A DNA stretch of 64,000 bases from Orbilia blumenaviensis. Lineage: Eukaryota > Ascomycota > Orbiliomycetes > Orbiliales > Orbiliaceae. The stretch's first letter is position 1, and every line of letters starts with the position of its first letter. Under the pieces are notes generated by a model, which was given only the letters and a program-made list of their open reading frames with translations, was not told the DNA's origin and did not search any database. The stretch spans positions 2,294,001 to 2,358,000 of the forward strand of contig JAVHNS010000007.1 of assembly GCA_036872755.1 (NCBI GenBank), given 5' to 3'. Made by a program: the position numbers and the translations under genes. This document shows positions 35,926 through 47,400 of this stretch, piece after piece.

Positions 35926-37165
35926 ATTTCATTCCGGCTCGAACACGACGGTATTTGTGAGTTGTCTGTGGTATTGTGATCAAGGCCAAATCGACTGTGC
36001 AATGCCTACACCACACGTGAGAACGGCTTTGGTTTGGTGTATTTTAGTTAGTCTCGGGACCAGTACTCTAGCATAGTAGGGCTTTGTCTATGTGGGAATA
36101 ATTGGTGCACGAGCTCTCTTCTGTATACTTGAGGCTATTTGCTGTGCAGCATGATGGATTGCCATCAATGCCAGCTACGGTCGAAGAGACCCAATGTCGA
36201 GAAGAGGGTGGAAAACTGCTTGAGTAGCTACAGACCCATAAGCGATCAAGTAGCATAGCGCCAAGATGCGCTGGATGTTTATTGGCTGTATGAACGCTTC
36301 GGCTGATGCTGTCCGTTAACGATAATTAGTACTTTTATATACACACTAGCAATCTTAGATTTCAAAGCAACGAGCAAACGCTAACCACCCAAAGCAAAAT
36401 ATATGTATATGTAAAACAGATGAAATGCTCTCAAAAGATTATGCAAAATTATCTACAGTTTTTGGCCTCATTAACTCTCATTGGTTGTGATGTCTTTCCA
36501 TACTTTCCCGCCTAACTAGGGCTCTATCTTGGCCAGCATCCGGGGTAGCGTTTTGGTGGCAAGTTCGTATCCGTCAAACAACCTCCTTTGAAACCTCGCA
36601 TACTCTTTCTTGGGCTTGGACCCGGACTCGGATTTCTGTCGGTACCATTTTTCTTCTTTCATCGCGGACCCGAGTCCTTCATGGTCGCTGGCAGACGGCC
36701 AGATTATTTCAAAGCACTTGCAAACCATTTTGGAAGTCTGGTATTGCAGTGTGGGATATTGGTGGTAACAAAACGCTGGGTCTCGAAGTATGATGCTTTG
36801 AGGCTTTTTTTTGTCCACGTGGTCTAGAAAGGGTTTTCGTGGGGGTAGCGAGATTCTAACGAGGAAAGTGCTTGTGAATGAATCCTAGCCACTAAATATG
36901 GTTCCTAGAGAGTAACGACTATAGTATACTGTTCTAGCAGGGGTAGTTCGAATTCCAACGTAATTTGTAATATATCGTTGTGATCTTGTCTTGCTAGGTA
37001 TATGTTGTATGGGTATCGTGTGATTTCGCAAAGATCGGATGAACAAAATTAAGGTGAGAGTGGGAAGTTCGGAAGCTGAGTTTGGATCTCATAGGTGACT
37101 GAGTTATTGTCGTCCGACCTCAGTTCTAGGACGAAAAACTACCCAGATTTTGCGCCTGCTACTGT
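35926..37165. other. Intergenic region with one doubtful small frame
   Basis: A 100-codon minus-strand frame at 36516-36818 (beginning MDKKKPQSIILRDPAFCYHQ) is basic and open but shows no recognised motif. The rest has no supported gene. Confidence 0.35.
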
Positions 37166-37438
37166 CTAATTTTGATTTTCAGGAGAACCAGAGCTTGCCG
37201 ACCCGTTGGAGTCTTGTGCGACACGCACAGCAGTCTGCTGTCGTCCTTGAACGTTCGAAGTGTCGGTCAAGCGGACCTTGTACCCAAAGTACGAGGATAC
37301 CCACTTCCTTTTCCTCCCTTTCTTCGTATGTTGGTCTTGGATAAAGCGCTCCCACAGACGGAAGTAGATTTGATCGGTTGGGTGGTTTAACCAGAGCTCA
37401 AATCTTCCGTGGGGATAGACGTGAGCCTTACAGGGCAT
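37166..37438 (-). CDS. Small basic protein beginning MPCKA (about 90 aa), unknown
   Basis: ATG at 37438 opens a 90-residue frame, MPCKAHVYPHGRFELWLNHP, with a basic patch TKKGRKRKW and a polar tail ending SGSPENQN. The frame is open upstream to 37594, so a longer form exists. No signal peptide and no known domain. The MPCKA start recurs in two other small minus-strand frames (44344-44547 as MPCKASIL, 45002-45166 as MPRKASIL), each followed by a basic RKR-type patch, which hints at a small paralogous family. Confidence 0.35.
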   Translation of the reverse strand: MPCKAHVYPHGRFELWLNHPTDQIYFRLWERFIQDQHTKKGRKRKWVSSYFGYKVRLTDTSNVQGRQQTAVRVAQDSNGSASSGSPENQN

Positions 37439-37594
37439 CCTGACGGCCGGTCGGGAGATCCGGGGAGAGTGAGGGGAAGCGAGAGAGAAAACTCGACGGG
37501 AAGAGGTATATGGGGGTAGAATATAAAAATATTCGTCTTGAGGAGTGTCGTTGATTGGAAATAAAGGTGGTGGGTGGTACGGCAGTATTTCCAT

Positions 37595-38295
37595 ACGACG
37601 AGGAGGTTGTTTTGAAAGTGGATGTCAGGCCTGCTCCACCTTATAACGGCCTAAGCTTCTTTGAGGCCAAGCTCAAATGGCGACATCAACAACACATCTT
37701 GGGTATGTCTCGGCGACGCAGTCGACTCTGACACCATCGCGGTCTTGCGGGTTACTGATAACGGTATGAAAGGTTATTTGGTGGAGGGTGAGTCGTATTT
37801 GCATGTGGAGATGTGTGTGGGTGTGTGAAATAAGGATGAAAGGATAAGGTATGGGTCCGATGGCTGGGTATTACTACGGCACAAGTTTAAGTGGTTGTCC
37901 TTCGCATGTTCTCATACATCATGCACGTTCTTCCCGGACTATATTCAAAGGGGAAGCAACTACTACATTGGAAAGACGAGTGGGCCATTACAAGGCCGGG
38001 TGGTGGGAAGCAGAGCAAGGGTGGCCCGGAAATATACAATGCATGATATCTCTGTTCTATATATCATTGAACTATCATCCCCAGATTTATAGTTATGCTC
38101 AAGCTAGCTGGGGGGGAAATTAACATTGAACGGTGGACGTCACTCTGTGATTTATATTAGAAGAGTAGTCTAAAGCACAGCCGGAGAGTTGGCTCAAAGA
38201 AACAATTATATACTAACTACTTAGGTGCTCGGATAGGCTTGGGAAGGCCACGATTGGCTGACCAATCCCTGGCCTTATGCAGGAACTTGCGAAAT
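37595..38295. other. Intergenic region
   Basis: No supported gene. A plus-strand frame at 37851-38123 lacks motifs. Confidence 0.35.
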
Positions 38296-38970
38296 TTACC
38301 CCGCAAATGCCGCCATGATTGCTTGTTCGGTAACGGTACCGACTGCTGATTCCACAACAATCTCCCCAAGCCCACTGCCTGTTAACCCGACTTGCTGGAT
38401 GATGGCCAAAGCGGAAGTGAGCACGGCTGTTTCGAAAGCCGGGCCATATCTCTCGCAATCCTCACCATCAATCGTAAACACTCCTTGCTTTGTCAATTCA
38501 ACCCTTTCATTAACAAATATAGCAACGGCCCTGCCTGTATTGGTATCAAAAAGCTTCAAGGCCCGTTTCGAAAGGCTATGCTTCCCGTGGGGGTGCAAAT
38601 CTAAGTCTTTGGTATACACCCAAACCATGCTCCTGGTGGGACCCACCCCATCCGGTAAAGTCCATGCCCACCTGAAATCCTTCTTTTCCGACTTATTTTC
38701 GACAATGTGTTCTGGGCCTTGACCCACTCGGAAACGAAATTCTTTTTTGGTGTCGTTGGTGCCAATGTTGGCAACCACTGGGCCTTTCTTATCTCTGCCA
38801 GCTCGGATTCTGACAAAATGATCCCGTGATTTTCTGTCAGTGTCGATAAAGTAAATTGGATTATCTTCCATGTCTGTTAGGCGTTTATTAAGATGCAGGC
38901 TATATGTATAGTTGAGGACGAACTGTTTTGGTCGGATGGCAGTTCGCCTTGACCTGCTAAAGAACCCCAT
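38296..38970 (-). CDS. Tubby C-terminal-like / LURP-one-related protein
   Basis: ATG at 38970 (MGFFSRSRRTAIRPKQFVLN) gives 224 residues; the in-frame extension to 39132 looks non-conserved. The chain alternates beta-rich segments (PIYFIDTDRKSRDHFVRIRA, GPVVANIGTNDTKKEFRFRV, FRWAWTLPDG, RALKLFDTNTGRAVAIFVNE) and ends in a hydrophobic helix (FETAVLTSALAIIQQVGLTG). This is the expected layout of a tubby-like beta-barrel with a central helix, as in uncharacterised fungal LURP-one-like proteins. No signal peptide. Function unknown; tubby-like folds bind phosphoinositides or act as scramblase-like membrane factors in other organisms. No introns needed. Confidence 0.7.
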   Translation of the reverse strand: MGFFSRSRRTAIRPKQFVLNYTYSLHLNKRLTDMEDNPIYFIDTDRKSRDHFVRIRAGRDKKGPVVANIGTNDTKKEFRFRVGQGPEHIVENKSEKKDFRWAWTLPDGVGPTRSMVWVYTKDLDLHPHGKHSLSKRALKLFDTNTGRAVAIFVNERVELTKQGVFTIDGEDCERYGPAFETAVLTSALAIIQQVGLTGSGLGEIVVESAVGTVTEQAIMAAFAG

Positions 38971-41366
38971 TTTTGGTCGGGAACAAAATTTTACTAAAAG
39001 CCTGATGCAGAAATTTCCACCGTTATGGCACTTCGCAGATGTTTCTCGCAACCGAACAAGCCAAAGTGGACGCTCGATTATATTTAAAGCCTTAAAAAAT
39101 ATGTTTACCTCAATACTACAAGCAGTGTTCAATTTGGTTAATTTATAGAATTTAAAACCCCAATCCGCGTATATAGACTATGGCAGGAAAAAAGCTTGTT
39201 TCGGACATTTCTACATGGTTAGAATGCTCGACTGTCGACTGAAGGCTATCGCCACGCGCAAGGCTGTTCGTGGAACTAAGCCAAACTGCGACCAACTACC
39301 GGAGCCAGTGACGACGTTGATCGACGGTGCAGATAACGGACCGCCACAATTGTACAAGATGTTCGCTAAAACGTTGAAAACATGGCTACCTCGTGGACCC
39401 TGATTTGTCGTTATGCATATCTTCAAAAAAAGATACAGATTCGAAATATTAACATCTGCGAATACGAGATAAGGTAACGTCAAGAACAGGGCTCGGACTT
39501 TGGCAGGCTGTGTTGGAATCTAGGGAAGGATATTTTGGTGAAAATTCCGCGAACAAGCTTGAAGCTCAACGTATGTTTACTGGTACTGGTAGGGTCGCCA
39601 CCGAGGATCCTTTTTATACTATCGTGCACTTAGAGAAAAAAAAAAAAAAAAAGAGGACTATATCTCAAGGTCGCTGAGAAGTGTTGAACAGCTGGAGGGA
39701 AAGCGGATTTTGGAAATTTGCGAAGTAAATGAGAAGGTACCATTTCAAACAAAATTGAGTTAATCATTATTTCGCTATGGTACTAACAACCCGCTTTTAA
39801 ACTCTCCCCCCTTTTGAGGCCTCACCTCAATCTCCCCTTCCCATTGGGTTTCCGCGACTCCTAATCGATCACATCATCGACAGTCGATCTGTGCAACTAT
39901 GGCGTCATGACATGGATCCTAAAGCGATTATGCAACAAAATCAACACATAAGCACACAACATTGAGCACAACGTTAACGAAATCTTTTGTGTTGCTAGAA
40001 CAGATAGAAGGAACCCCTGCATCCGGAGGCAACAAAAGCAGACGTAAAATATGTCTAAGGATACCAATTACCGAAATTAGCCTTATGCTATCAAATAGAA
40101 AGTCTTGCGAGAACTTGTCAAAGCAGCATAGCCCTGGCTCAGCTAGCTATCCAACTACGCCTCACCCAATCAACAGATCTACAGAGTACCTAGCTATCCG
40201 CGAACCTGTTGCGTATCCAGCTACCCGATCCGTCTAGACGTGTCCGTCGGTTTATTATAGTCCGGTTTTACACTCTGTATTTAGGTTCCATATCTCGAAT
40301 ATGTATATATATCGATTGGATCCTGTCGGGTATAATCTAGTTTAAATTGTTGGAGCAGATGGTAAGAAAACAATTCTCTGTATGTGTGTGTTGCGGAATG
40401 TTGGATATTGTGGCAGTGATTGCCTTTGGTTCGCCTAGGAATGAGGAGGCTAATTGCAAAGCTGACGATGGTAATGTAACGGGGCCCTTATAGTAAACTA
40501 GCTTAATTTAGCTTTGAAGTGTCAAGCTATATAGCGTTGGCGCTATAGCCTTGTCGCCTTGTAGTTAACTTGGTGCCTTCTAAGTATTCCTATTTTAGGG
40601 AGAATTAGTTCAGCTGCGTGCGTATACGACACGGGATTATAGCTAGCCGGCTAGGCCTGCCTCTATATTCTTTATGGTACTGTCATTGAGCACTTAAGGT
40701 TTTCAGGAATATGTTGAATGTCAATATCTCATTTCAGCTTACGATTGATGTCTCTATTAACCTTATGCCTAGTCTACTCCAGCATATTTAGCACCCAGAT
40801 ATCTCGTGGAAGTTTTCGCAATGCATGAGCGCCCAAGAGATATCGAAAATCAGGTAGCCGTAAAATTTATAATAAAAACATCGAATTAACCCCCGGATTA
40901 GGCCTAGGAATTAGTAGAGTTAAGACTTTCTGACATCTAGCTTCTAGTCCCCAGTCTCCGTGTGATCTGCAGATCGGGGGTAGCGCTTCGTCATGACAGT
41001 CATATGCCATGTTTAGTGCCGAGATATTGTCATTTCGCGGGAGGCCGAGCACAAGATTTTCTAGCAGTTTGGAACTGTTCAAATCTGCGTAAACGTTATT
41101 CGGAAAATAGACGCTCGAATTGATCGAAAATGTTTTAAAATTCATCAGGAAAACTACCTTAACCCCGAAATCACCGAAACCACCCATCGAAGTCCCTCTC
41201 AGATCTAGAACGCCTACCGACACTAGATTAACGTTTATCACGTGATAGAAAATACAAGCGCCATTCACACTCTAGATTACGAGAATAAGCAAGTGAATTT
41301 ACGCTACGCAACAGAGTTGAGACTGGCCGATGCGAACCAGTATATCAGTACGAAAGGTATGCAATA
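38971..41366. other. Gene-poor accessory DNA
   Basis: About 2.4 kb. It contains an A-run at about 39633-39651 and several open frames without motifs (39962-40237 plus, 40867-41268 minus). No credible gene and no terminal repeats noticed. Confidence 0.4.
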
Positions 41367-41850
41367 ATGTTCTATAAATATAATTCGTTAATATTCACGA
41401 CGCTCAAAACCCCTAAATCCGACTACTATCAATGTAGGAGCCCTGATGTCACATTTGTGGGAACTGGGGACAATGTGGCTACAGTCAAGGCTCACGGGGC
41501 TACTATAGCCCCTCCATCTAGTTTCTTCGGGGCTGCTTTGAAAAGCGGGCTTAAAGGAGCCTACCAGAGAAAGGTCAATCTACCAGATATTTCTTGTGTT
41601 TGGATAGAGGAAGTGTTGACTCTTATGTACCGAGAGACACTTTGGCAGCCAACCGAAGGGGAGGGTTTCTCCTAGGCAGGCAAAGAAAATATCCTTGCAA
41701 TTTTCGCCGCGGTCGATTTCCTTCAAGCCTTACTTGTCCATTTTGAGTACTAGGAGATTATTCGAGAATTACTAGATGTGTGGCAACCAAGGCTTCTTAG
41801 CCTTTCGCAACTTCGTCAAAGAGCTTGAGGAGCCCAATACTAAGTTTTTA
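41367..41850 (+). pseudogene. BTB/POZ domain pseudogene
   Basis: The frame from 41367 contains a diverged BTB front half: SPDVTFVGTGDNVATVKAHG, SSFFGAALKSGLKGAYQRKV, NLPDISCVWIEEVLTLMYRE. It hits TAG at 41673-41675. The same frame then continues with what looks like the second half of a BTB domain (ENILAIFAAVDFLQALLVHF) until a second TAG at 41751-41753, followed by EIIRELLDVW. Two in-frame stops inside a recognisable domain mark a pseudogene. TAG stops are what a C-to-T change in CAG would give, consistent with RIP, but other causes are possible. It lies about 0.8 kb upstream of an intact BTB gene on the same strand and may be a tandem relic of it. Confidence 0.6.
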
Positions 41851-42512
41851 CAAAGCTTATAGCTATCGTAGCTGAATAGAAAGGGTTTACTAGTTGCCCT
41901 TCTCTTGCTGGATCCATGGGCCAAGGGTAGATATTATCGAAGGGGTGGATAGATAAAACAACGTCTGACATCTAAGCGCCGTTTAGCTAACAGGCTACCG
42001 ATCTCCTAATATATTGCACAATTGTTCGAGGCCGTCAACACAGTTTGGTTTCGAGGCTGCAACAGTTCCTCCAGTTGCAAATGCAAATTCGTACGTGCCG
42101 GCATTTACTCAAGTGAACGCGTATGCAGAGAAAAATCGCTTTCGAAAATTTTTATACGTATATTTACTACGAGTTTCTGGAGGTGTCCATAACATTATAA
42201 TGTCCATCGTGTTTTGGTAACATGGATAGTCTAGAGCTGGGAGTCGACCTTTTAAGCGCCCAAGGTCTCCTGGACAACAAAGCAAAACATGCATACACTT
42301 CCTAAGTAAATATTCAGGCCCAGATATATAATAGAGCTGGAGGCGATTGTTTGTTATCTTCCCCACTAAAATTTAAATCACGTAGCACAGAACTCCCATT
42401 AACCTGGACACAAACCTATACTTTCGTTGCGGCTATTTCGCTAGCGTCATCATATACTAGTTTTCTTTCCCGAGTATACAAGTGCGTATATATCGAAACC
42501 TTGTCGTTTAGA
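41851..42512. other. Spacer between BTB pseudogene and BTB gene
   Basis: No supported gene; it should hold the promoter of the BTB gene at 42513. Confidence 0.4.
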
Positions 42513-43607
42513 ATGTCCCTCGCTATGTCCAGCCTCCTGGAGTCTGGCAAATATTCCGACTTCACAATCAAGTGTGGTTCAAAACAATGGAAAGTGCACA
42601 GAGCCATTATCTGCCCACAATCTAAATTTTTTGAGACGCTCTGTGACAGCGATTTCAAGGTATGTACTACCATCCACCCTAAGGAAACCGCTAGAAGGAT
42701 TGTGCTTTAACAAGATATTGGATAGGAGGCGAAGAGCGCCGAAATAAACCTGTCGGACGAAGCGCCATCAGATATTCAAGCTATGTTAGAGTTTCTGTAT
42801 ACGGGGCAATACAGCATTGCGCCGTTGGAACTCCCGGAAGAAGATTTTGGCGAGACTAATAGCATAAAAGAGACTCTGGGAACATCATCTCAAACCGCTG
42901 ATAATAGTGGTGATGATGGTAATGGTGAAGGAAGTGAAAGTGAAAGCAATGAGCTGGGGCAACGATCTGTCAACGATCACGGGGAGCCTACTACAACCCC
43001 ACTCTCGCAATTGATGAGCGGAGATATGCTTCGAGAACGGCTCCATATTGTTATGTATGCACTTGGAGATAAATTCATGATCGAGAAACTCAAAACTGAA
43101 GCGGCGCAAACTTTCAAAGAAGGGCTCCCAGACGAATGGACGTCTGACCAATGGTGCCTTGTAATAGACATCGATCAAAAAACAGCGTCGACAGACCAGG
43201 TACTAAGGGCTCCGATCATCGAGCTGTGGCTTCAGAATGGTATTGAACTTCTAAAGACGGAAGAGTTCCGGGAAAATATAGCAAAATTCCCGGATATGGA
43301 ACTCCAATTCCTCCGGAAGCACGCGACGGATCTATCTTCAACGATTTCAGCTCTTGGGAAGACAGTGGAGGCCCAGGCTGGGACAATTGACTCGCACTCG
43401 GGTATCGTTGGGGCCTTAAGCAATAGAAGGGATAACTTGAAGAAGTCATTAAAGCAGCTAGCAGTAGCTGTTAACGGATTGGATGGATGTCGTCATTGTG
43501 ATAATCAATTTTATGGCCTTCTAGAGGAAAAGACGGTCTTTGCTGATGATAATGTCATTTATACTCTGCGATGCAGAGGCTGCCGGACGAAGCATCCGCT
43601 AGTCTAA
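42513..43607 (+). CDS. BTB/POZ domain protein with C-terminal CxxC pair
   Basis: Exons 42513-42659 and 42726-43607 sum to 1029 nt (342 aa), in phase, with a GTATGT donor and a GGATAG acceptor. The BTB domain spans residues 1 to about 85: GKYSDFTIKCGSKQWKVHRA, IICPQSKFFETLCDSDFK joined to EAKSAEINLSDEAPSDIQAM, LEFLYTGQYS. An acidic disordered insert follows (about 95-145), then RLHIVMYALGDKFMIEKLKT of the usual BTB-associated helices. A coiled-coil-like region precedes a C-terminal CRHC...CRGC pair that could bind zinc. Fungal BTB proteins of this layout are mostly uncharacterised; some act as Cul3 adaptors. The start could be the second ATG at 42525. Confidence 0.9.
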
Positions 43608-44343
43608 CAATATGGGTTTCTACTTTGACTATTTCCAGAGGTAGCTGCGCACAACAGGCCTGCATATTTAACGAGATGGGGTGTTTTAATTGCATATTTT
43701 GTCTGTTCCTGGCATTAGTAAATTACAGCGAGGTGTGCTTCGATGGCGAATTCGCGAATCATAGGTGGACACGCCACAGAAGTTGTACTCATTTGAAGTC
43801 AATATTGTCGGAATTTTCTGAGTCCCCAATTCTTTCTGAAGACAACCGCAACACGTCTGCCAGCTCCTCACTGAAGAATTTAGGAGATTCTATCCTACAG
43901 GCTGGTGAAGATAAGTACAATACGATTTATCCCTGGCAAAATTTAAAAGTGATGCAAAAGTAAATTAATGGCGAAAGCAAAATGGCCCTATGACATCCAA
44001 AAGGATAGTAGGGCTCGGGGCAGTCTCGTGGGGCGGACCAATTGATAGATGATTGGGTTTAGATTTGACATTACTATTGTGTAAGATGCGTCGAGCGGTG
44101 CCGGGGAGGTTTGTTCCTCCCTACAAAAAGGGATACCTCTAAATTCTAGAACATTTTTCAGTCTTTCCTAGTGGGTTTATGGGTGGGATTGTACATGTAC
44201 AAGTTGAACATAAAGCTGTCGATACTATAATTAAATAATGGGTAGAGTTGCAGACGACCGAGTGGAACCGAGCGGATAGCTGCGCACGAGAAGCGAAATC
44301 TATGGGTGGTAGTGGCGGCGGCTGGGGTTCTGAGTGCATGGTG
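43608..44343. other. Intergenic region
   Basis: Open frames on the plus strand after the BTB stop (43571-43963) show no motif. No supported gene. Confidence 0.35.
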
Positions 44344-44547
44344 TCAACATGGTGTCTCGTTTCTGAGTTGCCCAGCGTTCTGACGGGATATTTCGGCAAA
44401 CGCTAGGCGCGGGTGGGCTCTATGTAGCGGGCGTCTCTCACTGGCTTCCCGGAGCACTCGTTTCCTTCGCATAAGGAAATCCCATATCGATGATGGTGTG
44501 TCGTCCTCGACTGTCTCGGATGGTAAGATGCTTGCCTTACACGGCAT
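44344..44547 (-). CDS. Small basic protein beginning MPCKASIL (67 aa), unknown, possible paralogue of 45002-45166
   Basis: ATG at 44547 opens MPCKASILPSETVEDDTPSS, followed by a basic segment RRKRVLREASERR and a tail ending LRNETPC. Compared with the frame at 45002-45166 it shares M-P-x-K-A-S-I-L, then E, D, T, D-x-L, RKR and SE-x2-P at matching spacing. No signal peptide. The similarity between two neighbouring frames is the main reason to list it. Confidence 0.35.
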   Translation of the reverse strand: MPCKASILPSETVEDDTPSSIWDFLMRRKRVLREASERRPLHRAHPRLAFAEISRQNAGQLRNETPC

Positions 44548-45001
44548 TTTCGATTGTGGTCGCCAATATCTTGGCAATAAGTGCTGATTTTAATATTCCG
44601 CGGATCCGCCGATGCAGAGGTATAGTTTGAGGAGCAGCAGGGTGCAAATATGAGTTGATATAAATTATCGTAATCCCTCAACTGCCATTCGGTAAACTTA
44701 TTTTGTGCAGCTTAAACTTGGCACGGGCGGCTTCAGTATGCCTTAAATTGTCGTGAACTGTTCGTCGGAGTTTTCTCTCAGCAAATCCGAATTTCGCGGG
44801 GGCCTTGGTTGATATAGCCACTGATGGGGACGTTGTAGGGTATTTGTGATTGCCTTCCAACACCCGACTAATCTTGCTTTTCGAGGAACCGAAAGGTTCT
44901 CGAGCCTTTCTTTGTTATGAAAGTCGCTTCTACTCGAGCTCTATCCTTGTTTCTTCGAGTTGGATGATTCCCGTTCGTCTTCCCACAGATTCATCTGTGT
45001 T

Positions 45002-45166
45002 TCATAGCCGATGCTTTCGAACAGTACCCCACGGATTGAACGATTGCGGGTGCAATTCGCTTTCGTCGCGAGCCTCCCTTCGTTTGCGCAACAACCGGTC
45101 ACAGGTCTCCCGCTGGGTGCTGTCTTTGGCTATTTCAACAAGCAGAATGGATGCTTTACGAGGCAT
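45002..45166 (-). CDS. Small basic protein beginning MPRKASIL (54 aa), unknown, possible paralogue of 44344-44547
   Basis: ATG at 45166 opens MPRKASILLVEIAKDSTQRE, then CDRLLRKRREARDESE and a short tail ending TVRKHRL. The frame is open upstream to 45532, so the true start or an upstream exon could lie further out. The alignment with 44344-44547 is colinear without gaps for about 40 residues. Basic, probably helical; no known domain. Confidence 0.35.
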   Translation of the reverse strand: MPRKASILLVEIAKDSTQRETCDRLLRKRREARDESELHPQSFNPWGTVRKHRL

Positions 45167-45487
45167 CGCAGGCGGTCTTGAGGGTTTAAGGAAGCGGGGT
45201 AGTAGGAAGGTTTTCGCATGGGGACTCTCGAAAGGGGAAAACGCGTTGTTAGCTCTTCGGCGGCCTCGGACCTTTTGGGAGGGTTGCGCAGCGGAATGTG
45301 CATTTGAAAAGAAGGTTGCACAGAGCCTAGGCTGGCTCGGTGCTTTGCGGTACATGGGCTTGACGACTATATCTTTGAAGAAAGATACATGGCTTGGGCG
45401 CAGCTGTGGACAGGCGGCCACGCAGCTAGAAGCACATCTGCGCATAATTTTCGATGCATCCTTAGGTTTTTCACTGGGGGGTATGCA

Positions 45488-45578
45488 AAGTGTAGGATAC
45501 ACTTTTTTAAAGTGTAATATACACTTACCCACAAAAAGGTATAATAAAAGTGTAAGATAAAATGTAACTTACACTTTT
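45488..45578. repeat. Cluster of three AAGTGTA/TACACTT hairpins
   Basis: Three inverted repeats lie in a row: AAGTGTA-GGA-TACACTT at 45488-45504, AAGTGTA-ATA-TACACTT at 45510-45526, and AAAAGTGTAAG with CTTACACTTTT at 45546-45556 and 45568-45578. The seven-base core therefore occurs six times in 91 bp. The cluster sits exactly where ordinary composition gives way to AT-rich DNA. Confidence 0.9.
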
Positions 45579-46540
45579 CCATTTTTAAATTTAATAATTT
45601 TCAAAATTAAGTGTTATGTGATAGGATTTATATGATACAAAAACTATCCATTTCATATGTTGACGTTGTTGATTGTATAACACAGTAATACAAAACATCA
45701 GAAATATTTTTAGCATTACAAATTTCATATGTGTTGTAATATAAAAATAATCTGTTTATAAATTTGCAATATGTTGATGTGTTGTCTCATAATGTATTTA
45801 TTGTTGGGTCTTAATAGTAAGAACCCTTGCTTACGAAAATGTAACATTACAACAACAACTTAATCCCCGAAACCACATGGACTGTGAATTGGATAATATC
45901 CGTAAAGTTAATGTTTATAATATTAACATATTTATGGAGTTAATATGATTATATATATGTTTAGGCTAGGAAGAGGGGATAAGAAACACCTGGATATTGT
46001 GTCGGCGTATAAAAAGAGGAGAAATTAGGGGGAAGTGGGGAGGAATTAAGGGAGGAACTTGTGTCTCATTAATATAAAACTTACTTGATGGTGTGTGGAC
46101 TGGTAGAGGGGAGTTAATACCAGGGACATTGGTAATGGTAGGCAGAAGGCCTTCATAGTTGGATTTCTAACCAGACAAAAACTGTTCATTTAGGGGGGGG
46201 AGCACAACTAAAAAAATACTACCTAATTAATCATCTCCTACTACAGCAACAGTATCTACTAACATTCCTTCACTAATTTCTTTCCAAAAACCCCAAAAAT
46301 AATTAGGTATACATCCAAGATCACAAAAATAAAAGATACCAATAACATAATAAATGTTGTTGGGGAATTGATATACTTTTACACCAAAGAAATTGGTGAT
46401 GAATTTATGGCCTTAGATAAGCCTATCCAGGACAATTTTATGACCAAAAAAGGTGATTCATCCTAAATACAGGCTTTTGGCTTTAATACTAACACCAAAC
46501 CCACAAGAGCCCACAATATTAATTTCCCAAAATTTTAAAA
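45579..46540. other. Transition zone into the AT-rich block
   Basis: Composition falls gradually here. G-runs remain (eight G at about 46193-46200) and short stretches look like decayed coding or transposon DNA (for example around 46330-46500), but frames are broken by stops and no family can be named. Confidence 0.5.
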
Positions 46541-47274
46541 AATCACACCTACCAACATTTAAAATATAAAAATTATTAGAATTAATAAAAAAAAAAATAT
46601 TAACTATTAGATAAAATAAAAAAATAACTAATATTAATTATTAATATCTAACCCAGCTAACCATTGTATTAAATATATTATATACATATAAAAAAAAACC
46701 AACCAACATAACTAGATAATTCAAACTATAATAATAAATAACAATTAGTTTAAATACTCAATCTTACAAGAATTTTTATATTTTAATTAATCTAAATACT
46801 TCAAACACCAATACTCCTCATCACAAAAACTAAATTAAACTTATAATTATTTAGAAAATTACTAAAAAAAAGAAAAACAAATTTAGATAACATTATTTAA
46901 ATATTTTTTTAATAATAATAAAATAATAAAATAATGATAATTAAATTTATAAAAATAGAAAAAAAAAAATAATATATAAAAAAAAAAAATTTCTATTTTA
47001 CAACAATATTAACTATTTACATATTAAATACTAATCTAAAAAAAAACTTTAATATTACTATAATTAAAAAAAATAAATTAATTATCAATTTAATAATTTT
47101 TAAAAATAAAAGTCATATATTATTTAATTATAAAATCATTATTTTAAATTTTAACAATATTAACTATTATTTATATATTATTAATATTAATAATTTTTAA
47201 TAATAATATATCATTAAACTAATAAAATCTATTTAAATTTTTATATTTCTAAAATTCATCAACAAAAAAAAGTG

Positions 47275-47400
47275 TTGGCTTCTCAGGCTTCTGAAGCCAA
47301 TAAGTTAGGAAACCTTTTGACTTAAAATATCACTTAAAAGTTAAAATTTTCATTTACTTCTTAAAAATCATAAAATAATTATTGTTTATTAAGTGATATT
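47275..47400. repeat. Surviving island with two inverted repeats
   Basis: TTGGCTTC (47275-47282) pairs with GAAGCCAA (47293-47300) over a ten-base loop. AATATCACTTAA (47326-47337) pairs with TTAAGTGATATT (47389-47400). The GC content here is clearly above that of the surroundings. Confidence 0.85.

Noticed and set aside
36945..36965. tRNA-like B-box (TAGTTCGAATTCCAAC)
   Set aside because: No acceptor stem, D-arm or anticodon arm could be built around it.
45488..45578. Telomeric or subtelomeric repeat
   Set aside because: No TTAGGG-type repeats are present and the sequence continues for 18 kb beyond it.
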